64,000 bases of DNA from Sphingobium arseniciresistens (GTDB taxonomy: Bacteria > Pseudomonadota > Alphaproteobacteria > Sphingomonadales > Sphingomonadaceae): positions 284,229 to 348,228 of the forward strand of contig JARFNK010000004.1 in assembly GCA_029167225.1 (NCBI GenBank). Reading direction: 5' to 3'. The position numbers were made by a program, and so were the translations under genes. Below are positions 44,202 to 52,798 of this stretch, piece by piece (the first letter of the stretch is position 1; the number at the start of each line of letters is the position of its first letter). The notes below the pieces were generated by a model. That model was not told the DNA's origin. It saw only the letters and a list, made by a program, of their open reading frames with translations, and ran no database searches.

Positions 44202-46747
44202 GCGCGCTTCTGCTTCTGCTCGCCGCGAGCGCCGGGCAGACTGATCCGCAGATCACGGCCAAGATCAGCGCGATGAGCCCGGCGGAAAAAGCGGCCCAGC
44301 TTCAATCCGGGGCGCCTGCCAACGGCGCTGAGCTGCCCGCCTATGACTATTGGAACGAAGCCCTTCATGGCCTTGCCCGCAACGGCGTCGCCACCGTGTT
44401 TCCCCAAGCGATCGGCCTGGGCGCGACATGGGATCCAGAACTCATGGAGCGGATCGGCACCGTCGTCTCGACCGAGGCCCGTGCCAAATATAACGCCCTG
44501 CCCGGCAAGGATCGCCGCCGCTATCAGGGGCTGACCATCTGGTCGCCGAACATCAACATCTTCCGCGACCCGCGCTGGGGTCGCGGGCAGGAGACCTATG
44601 GCGAAGACCCGCTGCTGACCGGTAGCCTTGCCGTGGGCTATGTGCGCGGGCTGCAAGGGCCGGACCTTACCCAGCCCCGCGTGCTCGCGACGCCCAAGCA
44701 TCTCGTCGCGCACAGCGGGCCTGAGGCCGGGCGCGATTCCTTCGGGGTGCAGAGCAGCGCCTATGACATGGAGACCACCTATCTCCCCGCCTTCCGCAAG
44801 GCGCTGACCGAGGGCAAGGCGCTGTCGGTGATGTGCGCCTATAACAGCGTGCATGGGGTGCCTGTCTGCGCATCCGACTGGCTGCTCAACGATCGCGTGC
44901 GCAAGGATTGGGGCTTCACCGGCCTCATCGTCTCGGATTGCGACGCGATCGGCAACATCAACCATTATCAGCGCTATCGGCAGACCAATGCCGCCGCCTC
45001 GGCCGCCGCGATCAATGCCGGCATGGACCTTAATTGCGGCAAGGCCTATGCCGCCCTCGATCAGGCGCTGGCGCAGGGACTGACCGACCAGAAGACGGTA
45101 GACCGTGCGCTTGAACGCACCTTTGTCGCGCGCAAATTGCTGGGCGACGCCTTTGGTGCGAAAAGCCGCTGGGATGCGATCCCGGCAAGCGCGGTCGATA
45201 CCCCAGCCAACCGGGCACTGGCGCTGGAAGCGGCGCGCAAGTCGCTGGTGCTGCTGCAGAACAATGGCGTTTTGCCGCTCAAGAAGGGCGCCAGGATCGC
45301 GGTGATCGGCCCCAATGCCGACAGCCTCGATACGCTGGAGGCCAATTATCACGGCACGGCGGGCAATCCCGTGACGCCGCTCGCGGGCCTCAGGGGGCGT
45401 TTCGACGTGCGCTACGCACAGGGCGCAACGCTGGCGGAAGGCGTGCCGCTGCCGATCCCCGAAACCGCCTTCGGCACGGGCCTCAAGGCCGAGTTCTTCA
45501 CCGATCCGGGCTTTTCAGGCGCCGCTGCACAGACGCAAACCCACCGGAAGATCGATTTCGACTGGAACCGCACCTCCCCCGCGCCGGGCATTCCGGCGGA
45601 GCGCTATGGCGTGCGCTGGACCGGCACGCTGACGCCAGAGGGACCGGGCGAGCATGTTCTGCGCCTCGACGTGCCCCGCTGCTTTGATTGCAATGGCCAT
45701 GACGCCGTGCGCCTGTGGATCGACGGGCAGCAGGTGATCGCCGACAATGGCGACGGCAGCAAGGTCGAGGCACGCCTGACCTTTGCCGACACCCGCCCTC
45801 ATGACATCCGCGTCGAACTGGCCCATGCCAGCGAGGACGAGGGCATCCGCCTGACGTGGACCGCTCCAGCCGCCGCGCAGCGACAAGCAGCCATCGCGGC
45901 GGCGCGTGACGCGGACGCCGTCGTCGCCTTTGTCGGTCTGTCACCGGCTGTCGAGGGCGAAGCGCTGCAGATCGAGGTGCCCGGCTTCTCCGGCGGCGAC
46001 CGCACCGACATCGCGCTCCCCGAAGCGCAGCAGGCCCTGCTCGAAGCAGTAAAGGCGACAGGCAAGCCGCTGGTCGTCGTGCTGCTCTCCGGCAGTGCCG
46101 TGGCGATGGAGTGGGCCAAGCAGAATGCGGACGCCGTGGTGGCCGCATGGTATCCTGGTGAAGCTGGCGGCACGGCGATCGCCGACCTGATCGACGGCAC
46201 GATCAGCCCGGCGGGACGCCTGCCCGTCACCTTCTACGCCCGCACCCGCGATCTCCCCGCGTTCGTCGATTACAACATGCGCGAGCGGACCTATCGCTAT
46301 TTCCACGGGCAGCCGCTCTGGGGCTTTGGCCATGGCCTTGCCTATACCCGCTTTGCCTATGCCGACGCGAAGGCTCCGGCGAGCGTCACGGCCGGAGACA
46401 CGCTGACGGTCACGGTGCGGATCACCAATGCGGGCAACCGCGATGGCGATGAGGTCGCGCAAGCCTATCTCATCCCGCCCGAAAACCTGCGCCGCATCGG
46501 CGAGTTCAACGATCCTGTGCTGCGGCACAATCTCGTGGCCTTCAGCCGCCTGCCCTTGAAGCGTGGCAAGAGCCAAACGGTGCGTTTCGCCCTCGATCCG
46601 CGGGCGCTCAGCACCGTGGACCGTGATGGCGTGCGCGCGGTGCGTCCCGGCAGCTATCGCCTGTTCATCGGCGGCGGACAGCCCGGCGAGGCGCAGGGCA
46701 CGGAGCTTTCCTTCACCATCACCGGCACGCAGGTTCTGCCCAAATGA
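44198..46747 (+). CDS. GH3 beta-glycosidase with PA14 insert (xylosidase/glucosidase type)
   Basis: An 849-residue family 3 glycosidase. The N-terminal barrel has LHGLARNGVATVFPQAIGLG, FRDPRWGRGQETYGEDP, and ATPKHLVAHSGPEAGRD, and the nucleophile Asp247 in LIVSDCDAIGNI. The alpha/beta domain begins near KSLVLLQNNGVLPL and is interrupted at about 425-560 by a PA14 domain (GLKAEFFTDPGFSG; RLDVPRCFDCNGHD). A fibronectin-III-like domain closes the protein. The SDC nucleophile segment resembles beta-xylosidases of the family; in this locus removal of the plant N-glycan beta-1,2-xylose is a reasonable guess. The leader (MSALLLLLAASAGQ) is short and lacks basic residues. It overlaps its neighbours by 4 bases on both sides (ATGA). 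Confidence 0.88.
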   Translation: MSALLLLLAASAGQTDPQITAKISAMSPAEKAAQLQSGAPANGAELPAYDYWNEALHGLARNGVATVFPQAIGLGATWDPELMERIGTVVSTEARAKYNALPGKDRRRYQGLTIWSPNINIFRDPRWGRGQETYGEDPLLTGSLAVGYVRGLQGPDLTQPRVLATPKHLVAHSGPEAGRDSFGVQSSAYDMETTYLPAFRKALTEGKALSVMCAYNSVHGVPVCASDWLLNDRVRKDWGFTGLIVSDCDAIGNINHYQRYRQTNAAASAAAINAGMDLNCGKAYAALDQALAQGLTDQKTVDRALERTFVARKLLGDAFGAKSRWDAIPASAVDTPANRALALEAARKSLVLLQNNGVLPLKKGARIAVIGPNADSLDTLEANYHGTAGNPVTPLAGLRGRFDVRYAQGATLAEGVPLPIPETAFGTGLKAEFFTDPGFSGAAAQTQTHRKIDFDWNRTSPAPGIPAERYGVRWTGTLTPEGPGEHVLRLDVPRCFDCNGHDAVRLWIDGQQVIADNGDGSKVEARLTFADTRPHDIRVELAHASEDEGIRLTWTAPAAAQRQAAIAAARDADAVVAFVGLSPAVEGEALQIEVPGFSGGDRTDIALPEAQQALLEAVKATGKPLVVVLLSGSAVAMEWAKQNADAVVAAWYPGEAGGTAIADLIDGTISPAGRLPVTFYARTRDLPAFVDYNMRERTYRYFHGQPLWGFGHGLAYTRFAYADAKAPASVTAGDTLTVTVRITNAGNRDGDEVAQAYLIPPENLRRIGEFNDPVLRHNLVAFSRLPLKRGKSQTVRFALDPRALSTVDRDGVRAVRPGSYRLFIGGGQPGEAQGTELSFTITGTQVLPK

Positions 46748-48183
46748 TCATCGATCGCCGTTCCATGATCGCCGGCAGCTTCGCCCTTGCTGCCACACCT
46801 GCCATTGCCCGCGCAGCCCCTCGCATTGCCGGTTTTGATAGCAAGCGTCCGGCGACGGCCGACCGCAAATTCGTCAGCCGCGCCGTGGAGCGGGAAATCG
46901 GCCGGGTATCGGCCCTTATCGGCGACCCTGAACTGCGCTGGATGTTTGCGAACTGCTACCCCAACACGCTGGACACGACGGTGTTCATGGGCAACATCGA
47001 AGGCAAGCCGGACGCCTTCGTAATCACCGGCGACATCGAATGCCTTTGGCTGCGCGACAGCTCCGCCCAGCTCAATCCCTATGTCCACCTTGCCCGCGAA
47101 GACGCCAAGCTGCGCGAACTTTTCCGCGGGCTGATCGCCCGGCAGGCGCGATCGATCCTGCTTGATCCCTATGCCAATGCGTTCATGCACGATCCTTCGG
47201 CAAAGACGACGCTGCCATGGGCGCTGGCCGACGATACCGAAATGAAGCCGGGCGTGGCCGAGCGGAAGTGGGAGGTGGATTCGCTCTGCTACCCGATGCG
47301 CCTTGCCCATGATTACTGGCGCGCGAGCGGCGACGCGACGCCGTTCGATGCGCTGTGGGTGGATGCCGCACGGGCGAGCATCCGCACCTTCCGCGAGCAG
47401 CAGCGCAAGGACGGCCCCGGCCCCTATCGCTTCCTGCGGCGCGACAAGCTGGCGACCGAGACCCAGATCCTGAACGGCTATGGCGCGCCCACCCGCAAGG
47501 TCGGCATGATCCATTCCATGTATCGCCCCTCCGACGATGCCTGCCTGTTTCCCTTCCTGGTCCCCGCCAACCTCTTTGCCGTCGCCGCTCTGCGCAAGCT
47601 CGCGGTGGTGGCGAGCGAGGCGGCGAAAAACACTGCGCTCGCGGCGGGCGCCAAGGCGCTGGCCGATGAGGTCGATGCCGCCACCCGCGCGAACGGTACG
47701 ATGATCGATACGGCGACCGGAGAGCGGCTCTGGGCCTATGAGGTCGACGGCTTCGGCAACGGCCATTTCATGGACGATGCCAACGTGCCCAGCCTCTCCG
47801 CGCTGACCTATCTCGGCTGCGTACAGCCCGACGATCCCCTGTTCCAGCGCACGCTCTCCGCGGCATGGAGCGAGCGTAACCCCTATTTCTTCAAGGGCAC
47901 GTCGGCCGAAGGCATTGGCGGCCCCCATGCCGGCCTGCGGATGATCTGGCCGATGTCGATCATCATGCGCGCCATGAACAGCCACGACGATGCCACCATC
48001 CGCCAGTGCCTGCGCTGGCTCAAGGCCAGCCATGCCGGCACGGGCTTCATCCATGAAGCCTTCGATCAGGATGATCCCAAGACCTTCACCCGGCACTGGT
48101 TCGCATGGGCCAACGGTCTGTTCGGCGAGCTGATGCTGGACCTTGCCCGCCGCAAGCCCGACCTTCTGGGAGAAACATTGTGA
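46744..48183 (+). CDS. Exo-alpha-1,6-mannosidase-type protein (GH125)
   Basis: A 479-residue (alpha/alpha)6-barrel glycosidase of family 125, which trims alpha-1,6-linked mannose without metal. Supporting segments are WMFANCYPNTLDTTVFM, AFVITGDIECLWLRDSSAQL (catalytic-site region), WALADDTEMKPGVAERKWEV, GMIHSMYRPSDDACLFPFLV, and GHFMDDANVPSLSALTYLG; the end TGFIHEAFDQDDP is also typical. The leader has a twin-arginine pattern (DRRSMIAGS followed by a hydrophobic stretch), so export may be by Tat. Its ATG overlaps the GH3 stop and its stop overlaps the next GTG, both by 4 bases. It probably works with GH92 on high-mannose or paucimannose arms. Confidence 0.92.
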   Translation: MIIDRRSMIAGSFALAATPAIARAAPRIAGFDSKRPATADRKFVSRAVEREIGRVSALIGDPELRWMFANCYPNTLDTTVFMGNIEGKPDAFVITGDIECLWLRDSSAQLNPYVHLAREDAKLRELFRGLIARQARSILLDPYANAFMHDPSAKTTLPWALADDTEMKPGVAERKWEVDSLCYPMRLAHDYWRASGDATPFDALWVDAARASIRTFREQQRKDGPGPYRFLRRDKLATETQILNGYGAPTRKVGMIHSMYRPSDDACLFPFLVPANLFAVAALRKLAVVASEAAKNTALAAGAKALADEVDAATRANGTMIDTATGERLWAYEVDGFGNGHFMDDANVPSLSALTYLGCVQPDDPLFQRTLSAAWSERNPYFFKGTSAEGIGGPHAGLRMIWPMSIIMRAMNSHDDATIRQCLRWLKASHAGTGFIHEAFDQDDPKTFTRHWFAWANGLFGELMLDLARRKPDLLGETL

Positions 48184-50498
48184 GCCGCCCGACCTTCGAT
48201 CGCCGCACGCTGCTGACGGGCACGGGCGGTATCGCGCTCGCCAGCGCCTTTTCCGCGCATGGCACTGCATATGGCGCGACAAGGGCGACTACGGCTGCGC
48301 CGGACCTGTTCGTCGGCACGGGTGGCGATGGCCACACTTTTCCCGGCGCGACCATGCCCTTCGGGATGGTCCAGCTATCTCCCGATACCGATACGGCACG
48401 CTGGGCGACCTGTTCGGGCTATCAAAAGGATGACGGCTCGATCCTAGGCTTCTCCCACACCCATCTTTCCGGCACCGGCATTGGCGACATGCTGGATGTG
48501 CTGGTCGTGCCGACGACCGGTCCGGTTCAGTTGCAGCCCGGCCCGCTCGACAATCCCGACGTCGGCTATCGCCAGCGCTACAACGCGGAACAGGCAGAGC
48601 CCGGCTATTATGCCGTCAATCTGGAAAGCGGCGTTCGCGCGGAGCTGACCGTCACGGAACGCACCGGCATCCACCGCTATCATTTCCCCGCCGGCGCCGG
48701 CCATCTGCTGATTGACCTCAGCCATCTCGTGATGGAAGGCCCCGGCGAAGCGCCGCTGATCGACGAAGCGGCGATCACTATGGAGAGCGACGGCACTCTC
48801 ACCGGGACGCGGCGGGTCTTCCGCTGGGCCAAGGGGCGGCGGATCTTCTTCGCGATCCAGCTTTCCCGCGCGCCCGACCGCATCGCTTTTTTCGGCGATG
48901 AGGATCAGCCAGCCTCGGGCAACAGCATTACCGGCAAGCGGCTGAAGGCGGCACTGCATTATGACGACGCCGGCGCCGCGCCGGTGGTCGTCCGCTGCGG
49001 CATTTCGGCAGTGGACGTTGCCGGTGCCCGCGCGAACCTGAAGGCCGAAGCGCGTCACTGGAATTTCGATCGCTATCGCGCCGCCGCCCAGCAGGCATGG
49101 GCCAAGGAACTGGACCTCGTCGCAGTCGAAGGCGGCACGCCAGAACAGCGCACGATCCTCTCCTCGGCGCTCTATCATGCCAGCATGGGGCCGACGCTCT
49201 ATTCGGATGTCGACGGGCGCTATGTCGGGCTGGATCGCAAGGTCCACACCGCCCCTGCCGATGCTCGCGCCTTCAGCGCCTATTCGCTGTGGGACACCTA
49301 TCGCGCCTTCCATCCGCTCCAGACCCTGCTCCGCCCGCACCGCGCGGCCGAATTCGTCGCGGACCTCATCCGCCAGACCCAGCAGAGCCCCTTCGGCCCG
49401 CCCGTCTGGCCGCTGCAAGGCGTGGAAACAGGGTGCATGATCGGCTGGCATGCGGTGCCGGTGCTTGCCGAAGCCCGCGCCAAGGGCATTCCGGGCGATT
49501 ATGCGGCGGCATGGCCCGGTATCGCCAAGCGTTCCTTCGACTGGTCCACGCCCAATCTGGACAATAGCCTGGGCATCCAGACCTATGACGAATTGGGTTT
49601 CGTGCCGGCGGATCGCATCTTCGAAAGCGTCTCGCGCACGCTTGAATATAGCTATGACGATTATGCCTCCGCCCATATCGCCGACGCGGCGGGGGAAAGC
49701 GCGAGCGCGCAGCGCCTGCGCAAGCGCTCGGGCAACTGGCGCAACGTGTTCGACCGGAGGATCGGTCACGCGCGCGGTCGGCTGGCCGACGGCAACTGGG
49801 CGGAACCCTATGACCCGATTGCGCTCGGCCATTCCAAGAAGTGGCGCGATTTCACCGAGAGCAATGGCTGGCAGGCGACCTTCCTGAACCAGCATGACGT
49901 AAATGGCCTGATGGCGGCCATGGGCGGCGATGCTGCGTTCGAGGCGAAGCTGGACGCGCTGTTCACAGCGCCGTCCACCCTCCCCGCAGACGCGCCGCCG
50001 GACATTTCCGGGCTGGTCGGCCAATATGCCCATGGCAATGAGCCGAGCCACCATGTCGCCTATCTCTATGCCTATTGCGGGGCGGCATGGAAGACGCAGG
50101 CCATGGTTCGCCGGTTGATGAGCGAGATGTACAAGGACACGCCCGATGGCGTCATCGGCAACGATGATTGCGGCCAGATGAGCGCGTGGTTCATCCTCTC
50201 CGCGCTGGGCTTCTACCCGGTCGATCCGGTGAGTGCGACCTATGTGCTGGGCAGCCCGCTGTTCGAGCGCGCGGAAGTGCGCCTCGACAGGGGCAAGCGC
50301 CTGATCGTGGAAGCGCGGGGGAACAGGCCCGACACGCCCTATGTGCAGGCGGTGAGCTGGAACGGGCGGCCATGGACGAAGGGCTGGATCGCCCATGCCG
50401 ACCTTATCCAGGGCGGCACGTTGCGGTTCGAGATGGGCACGACGCCCAACAAGGCCTTTGCCAGCCGGCCAGAGGATCGGCCGGTCTCCAGGGCATGA
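48180..50498 (+). CDS. Calcium-dependent alpha-mannosidase (GH92)
   Basis: A 772-residue family 92 enzyme that removes alpha-1,2/1,3/1,4/1,6-mannose by inversion, with calcium. Motifs in order: FVGTGGDGHTFPGATMPFGM, GFSHTHLSGTGIGDM, LSSALYHASMGPTLYSDVDG, YSLWDTYRAFHPLQTLL, MIGWHAVPVLAEARAKGI, EPSHHVAYLYAY and DGVIGNDDCGQMSAWF. These are full-length family features. The GTG start at 48180 overlaps the GH125 stop by 4 bases (GTGA). The N-terminus has a twin-arginine pattern (FDRRTLLTG) and hydrophobic stretch ending SAHGTAYGA, so a Tat-exported periplasmic enzyme is likely. Confidence 0.93.
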   Translation: MSRPTFDRRTLLTGTGGIALASAFSAHGTAYGATRATTAAPDLFVGTGGDGHTFPGATMPFGMVQLSPDTDTARWATCSGYQKDDGSILGFSHTHLSGTGIGDMLDVLVVPTTGPVQLQPGPLDNPDVGYRQRYNAEQAEPGYYAVNLESGVRAELTVTERTGIHRYHFPAGAGHLLIDLSHLVMEGPGEAPLIDEAAITMESDGTLTGTRRVFRWAKGRRIFFAIQLSRAPDRIAFFGDEDQPASGNSITGKRLKAALHYDDAGAAPVVVRCGISAVDVAGARANLKAEARHWNFDRYRAAAQQAWAKELDLVAVEGGTPEQRTILSSALYHASMGPTLYSDVDGRYVGLDRKVHTAPADARAFSAYSLWDTYRAFHPLQTLLRPHRAAEFVADLIRQTQQSPFGPPVWPLQGVETGCMIGWHAVPVLAEARAKGIPGDYAAAWPGIAKRSFDWSTPNLDNSLGIQTYDELGFVPADRIFESVSRTLEYSYDDYASAHIADAAGESASAQRLRKRSGNWRNVFDRRIGHARGRLADGNWAEPYDPIALGHSKKWRDFTESNGWQATFLNQHDVNGLMAAMGGDAAFEAKLDALFTAPSTLPADAPPDISGLVGQYAHGNEPSHHVAYLYAYCGAAWKTQAMVRRLMSEMYKDTPDGVIGNDDCGQMSAWFILSALGFYPVDPVSATYVLGSPLFERAEVRLDRGKRLIVEARGNRPDTPYVQAVSWNGRPWTKGWIAHADLIQGGTLRFEMGTTPNKAFASRPEDRPVSRA

Positions 50499-52798
50499 CA
50501 GGCGTGGCAGCGCTGGCGCTGCTCGCGGCGGCGGCCTCTGCCGCGACGCCGGCAGCACCGGCCGATTTCGCACTGGACAGAGTTTGCGTGGCCGCAGCCG
50601 GATCGGCCGCTCCGGCTGCAGAGCTGTTGCGGCGCCGGCTCGTGGAGCGCGGGGCGCGGGAGGCGGGTTGCAGCAACCATATCCGCTTCCTCGCCCAGCC
50701 GCGGATCGCGCGGGAAGGCTTTGCGATCAGCCGACAGGGCAGGACCGTCACGGTGCGCGCAGCCTCGACTCGCGGCTTCGTCTACGGGGCCGGCTGGCTG
50801 CTGCGCCATAGCGACAGGCTCAGCCTGACAATGCCAGCGCGTGTCGCCGAAGCACCTGCCCTGAAAATTCGTGGGACGCAGATCGGCTACCGTTTCAAGA
50901 ACAACAGCTATGACGCCTGGACCCCGGCGATGCTCAGCCGGCGGATCGAGGATCTCGCGCTCTGGGGCGCCAATCGCATTCAGATCGTCGCGCCGAAATC
51001 GGACGATGCGTCAGCCTCCCCGCTTTCCCCCGTCCCGGCCGAACAGGCTGTTCGGGAGATGGCCGGCGCTGCCCACAGGCTGGGTCTGGACGTGGCGCTC
51101 TTCTATCCCCTGCTCGGCGACTATGACGGCGGCGCAGCGGACGATGCAGAGGTGAAGGCCTTTGCTACGCTGGTCGAAAGCCTGCCCGCACTCGACGCGC
51201 TGTATCTGCCCGGCGGCGACCCCGGCCACACTCCGCCTGACCGGCTCTTCGGCCTTGCGTACCGGCTCGCAACGACCATGCGCAACCGCTTTCCCAAGGC
51301 GGAGCTGCTGATTTCGACGCAGGGCTTCGACGCAAAGGGGCTGGATGCTTTCTACGCGCAACTCGCCCGGCGCCCCGACTGGCTGAGCGGTATCTTCATC
51401 GGCCCGCAGACACGCGAAAGCGTCGCGATCCATCGGCGCCGCATCGCCGGTCGCTATCCGCTCGAACTCTATCCCGACACCGCCCATGCCATGCATGCGC
51501 AGCTTCCTGTGCCCGACTGGCATCCCGCCTTCGCCCTGACCGAAGGGCGCGAGCCGGTGAACCCTCGACCGCAGGCGCAGGCGACGACCTTCGCGCATCT
51601 CTCCCCCGGCACGCGCGGCGCGATCAGCTATTCCGAAGGCATCAACGACGACTGGAATGTCCACCAATGGCTGTCCATGGGCTGGAACGCCGATGTCGAT
51701 CCCCGCGCCGTCGCCACCGACTATGCCAATTTCTATGTCGGCGATCCCGCCTTTGCCGTGATCCCCGCGATGCTCGAAGAGAATTGGCGCGGTGATCCAT
51801 CGGGCAATGCGGGCATCGACGCCACGATGAGCGCCATCGACAGTGTGAAGCCCGCCTCATGGGCGGACTGGCATCTCGCTCTCTACCGCTACCGGGCCGT
51901 CTATGATGCGCTGGTGCGCGAGCGGCTGGGGCTGGCAAAAGCGCGGCAGGCCGAGGCGCTCTATACACTGCGCCAAGCCTCAGGGATGGGCGCGGAGCCC
52001 GCCGTCGCGGCCGCGCGCTTCGCCTATGCCCGTCCCGAAAGCGACAAGGCGCAGGCGCTCCTCGAACGCCTTGAAGGCTTGGCGCAGCGACTCTGGCTTT
52101 CCGCCCATATGCAGCTTTCCGTCCCGCGATATGGCGCGTCCCACTGGGAGCGCGGTGCAAATCTGGATCGCGCGACCATAGACCTGAACGATCGTGTCGC
52201 CGTGGAACGGGATATGGCGGCCGCGCTTGCACTCCCGACGGAGAAGGCGCGGACCGATCGCCTTGTCGCGCTGGGGGATCGCTGGGGCATGGCGCAGTTC
52301 GCGCTCTACGACGATTTGGGCGATCCGACCAACGAGCCGCATCTGGTGCGCGGCCCCGGCTACCCGGACGATCCCCAACTGTGGCGCGCCGCAATAGACG
52401 GCGTCGCCGATCATATCCCGAACGAGGGCTGGCGCATGGCGGAACTGAGCTATGCCGAGGCGCTCTACGAACATCCGCTGACGCTGCGCTATGACGGGCT
52501 GGAGCATCAGCGGCGCTATCGTCTGCGCTACACATGGGCAGGCGAGGACTATGTGCTGCCACTGACGCTCACCGCTAATGGCACGCCTCTGCCCGCGCCA
52601 GAGCAGCGCAGCAGCAATCCCCAGACGGTGGAACTCGACATTCCGCCCGCACTCACCGGCAACGGCGCGCTGACGCTCGTCTGGGCGCGGCCCGCCGGCG
52701 TTGGCGGCGGCGGACGGGGGCGACAGATTGCCGAAGTCTGGCTGATCCCCCTGCCCCTCGATATCAAAACGACAGAAACAGCCGGAGCCGATCAATGA
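50495..52798 (+). CDS. Unclassified glycoside-hydrolase-like protein (GH20/GH67-like layout)
   Basis: I cannot place this 767-residue protein in a named family. It opens with a signal-like hydrophobic stretch (about 1-20, no basic residue). Residues about 35-115 look like the alpha/beta domain found before the barrel in GH20, GH67 and GH84 enzymes (AAELLRRRLVERGAREAG ... STRGFVYGAGWLLRH). A TIM-barrel-like part follows: IRGTQIGYRFKNNSYDAW (125-142), VALFYPLLGDY (200-210), LYLPGGDPGHTPP (236-248), LLISTQGFDAKGLD, TRGAISYSEGINDDWN (373-388) and WLSMGWNADVDP (392-403). The end is probably a beta-sandwich. Glu381 and Asp242 are candidate active-site residues. It lies between GH92 and GH29 with 4-base overlaps on both sides, so a glycan-cleaving role is likely by context. 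Confidence 0.7.
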   Translation: MTGVAALALLAAAASAATPAAPADFALDRVCVAAAGSAAPAAELLRRRLVERGAREAGCSNHIRFLAQPRIAREGFAISRQGRTVTVRAASTRGFVYGAGWLLRHSDRLSLTMPARVAEAPALKIRGTQIGYRFKNNSYDAWTPAMLSRRIEDLALWGANRIQIVAPKSDDASASPLSPVPAEQAVREMAGAAHRLGLDVALFYPLLGDYDGGAADDAEVKAFATLVESLPALDALYLPGGDPGHTPPDRLFGLAYRLATTMRNRFPKAELLISTQGFDAKGLDAFYAQLARRPDWLSGIFIGPQTRESVAIHRRRIAGRYPLELYPDTAHAMHAQLPVPDWHPAFALTEGREPVNPRPQAQATTFAHLSPGTRGAISYSEGINDDWNVHQWLSMGWNADVDPRAVATDYANFYVGDPAFAVIPAMLEENWRGDPSGNAGIDATMSAIDSVKPASWADWHLALYRYRAVYDALVRERLGLAKARQAEALYTLRQASGMGAEPAVAAARFAYARPESDKAQALLERLEGLAQRLWLSAHMQLSVPRYGASHWERGANLDRATIDLNDRVAVERDMAAALALPTEKARTDRLVALGDRWGMAQFALYDDLGDPTNEPHLVRGPGYPDDPQLWRAAIDGVADHIPNEGWRMAELSYAEALYEHPLTLRYDGLEHQRRYRLRYTWAGEDYVLPLTLTANGTPLPAPEQRSSNPQTVELDIPPALTGNGALTLVWARPAGVGGGGRGRQIAEVWLIPLPLDIKTTETAGADQ

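Noticed and set aside
44198-46747. GH3 gene as a beta-N-acetylglucosaminidase
   Set aside because: GH3 hexosaminidases lack the second alpha/beta domain and carry a KH(F/I)PG-type motif; this protein has the second domain, a PA14 insert and SDC nucleophile.
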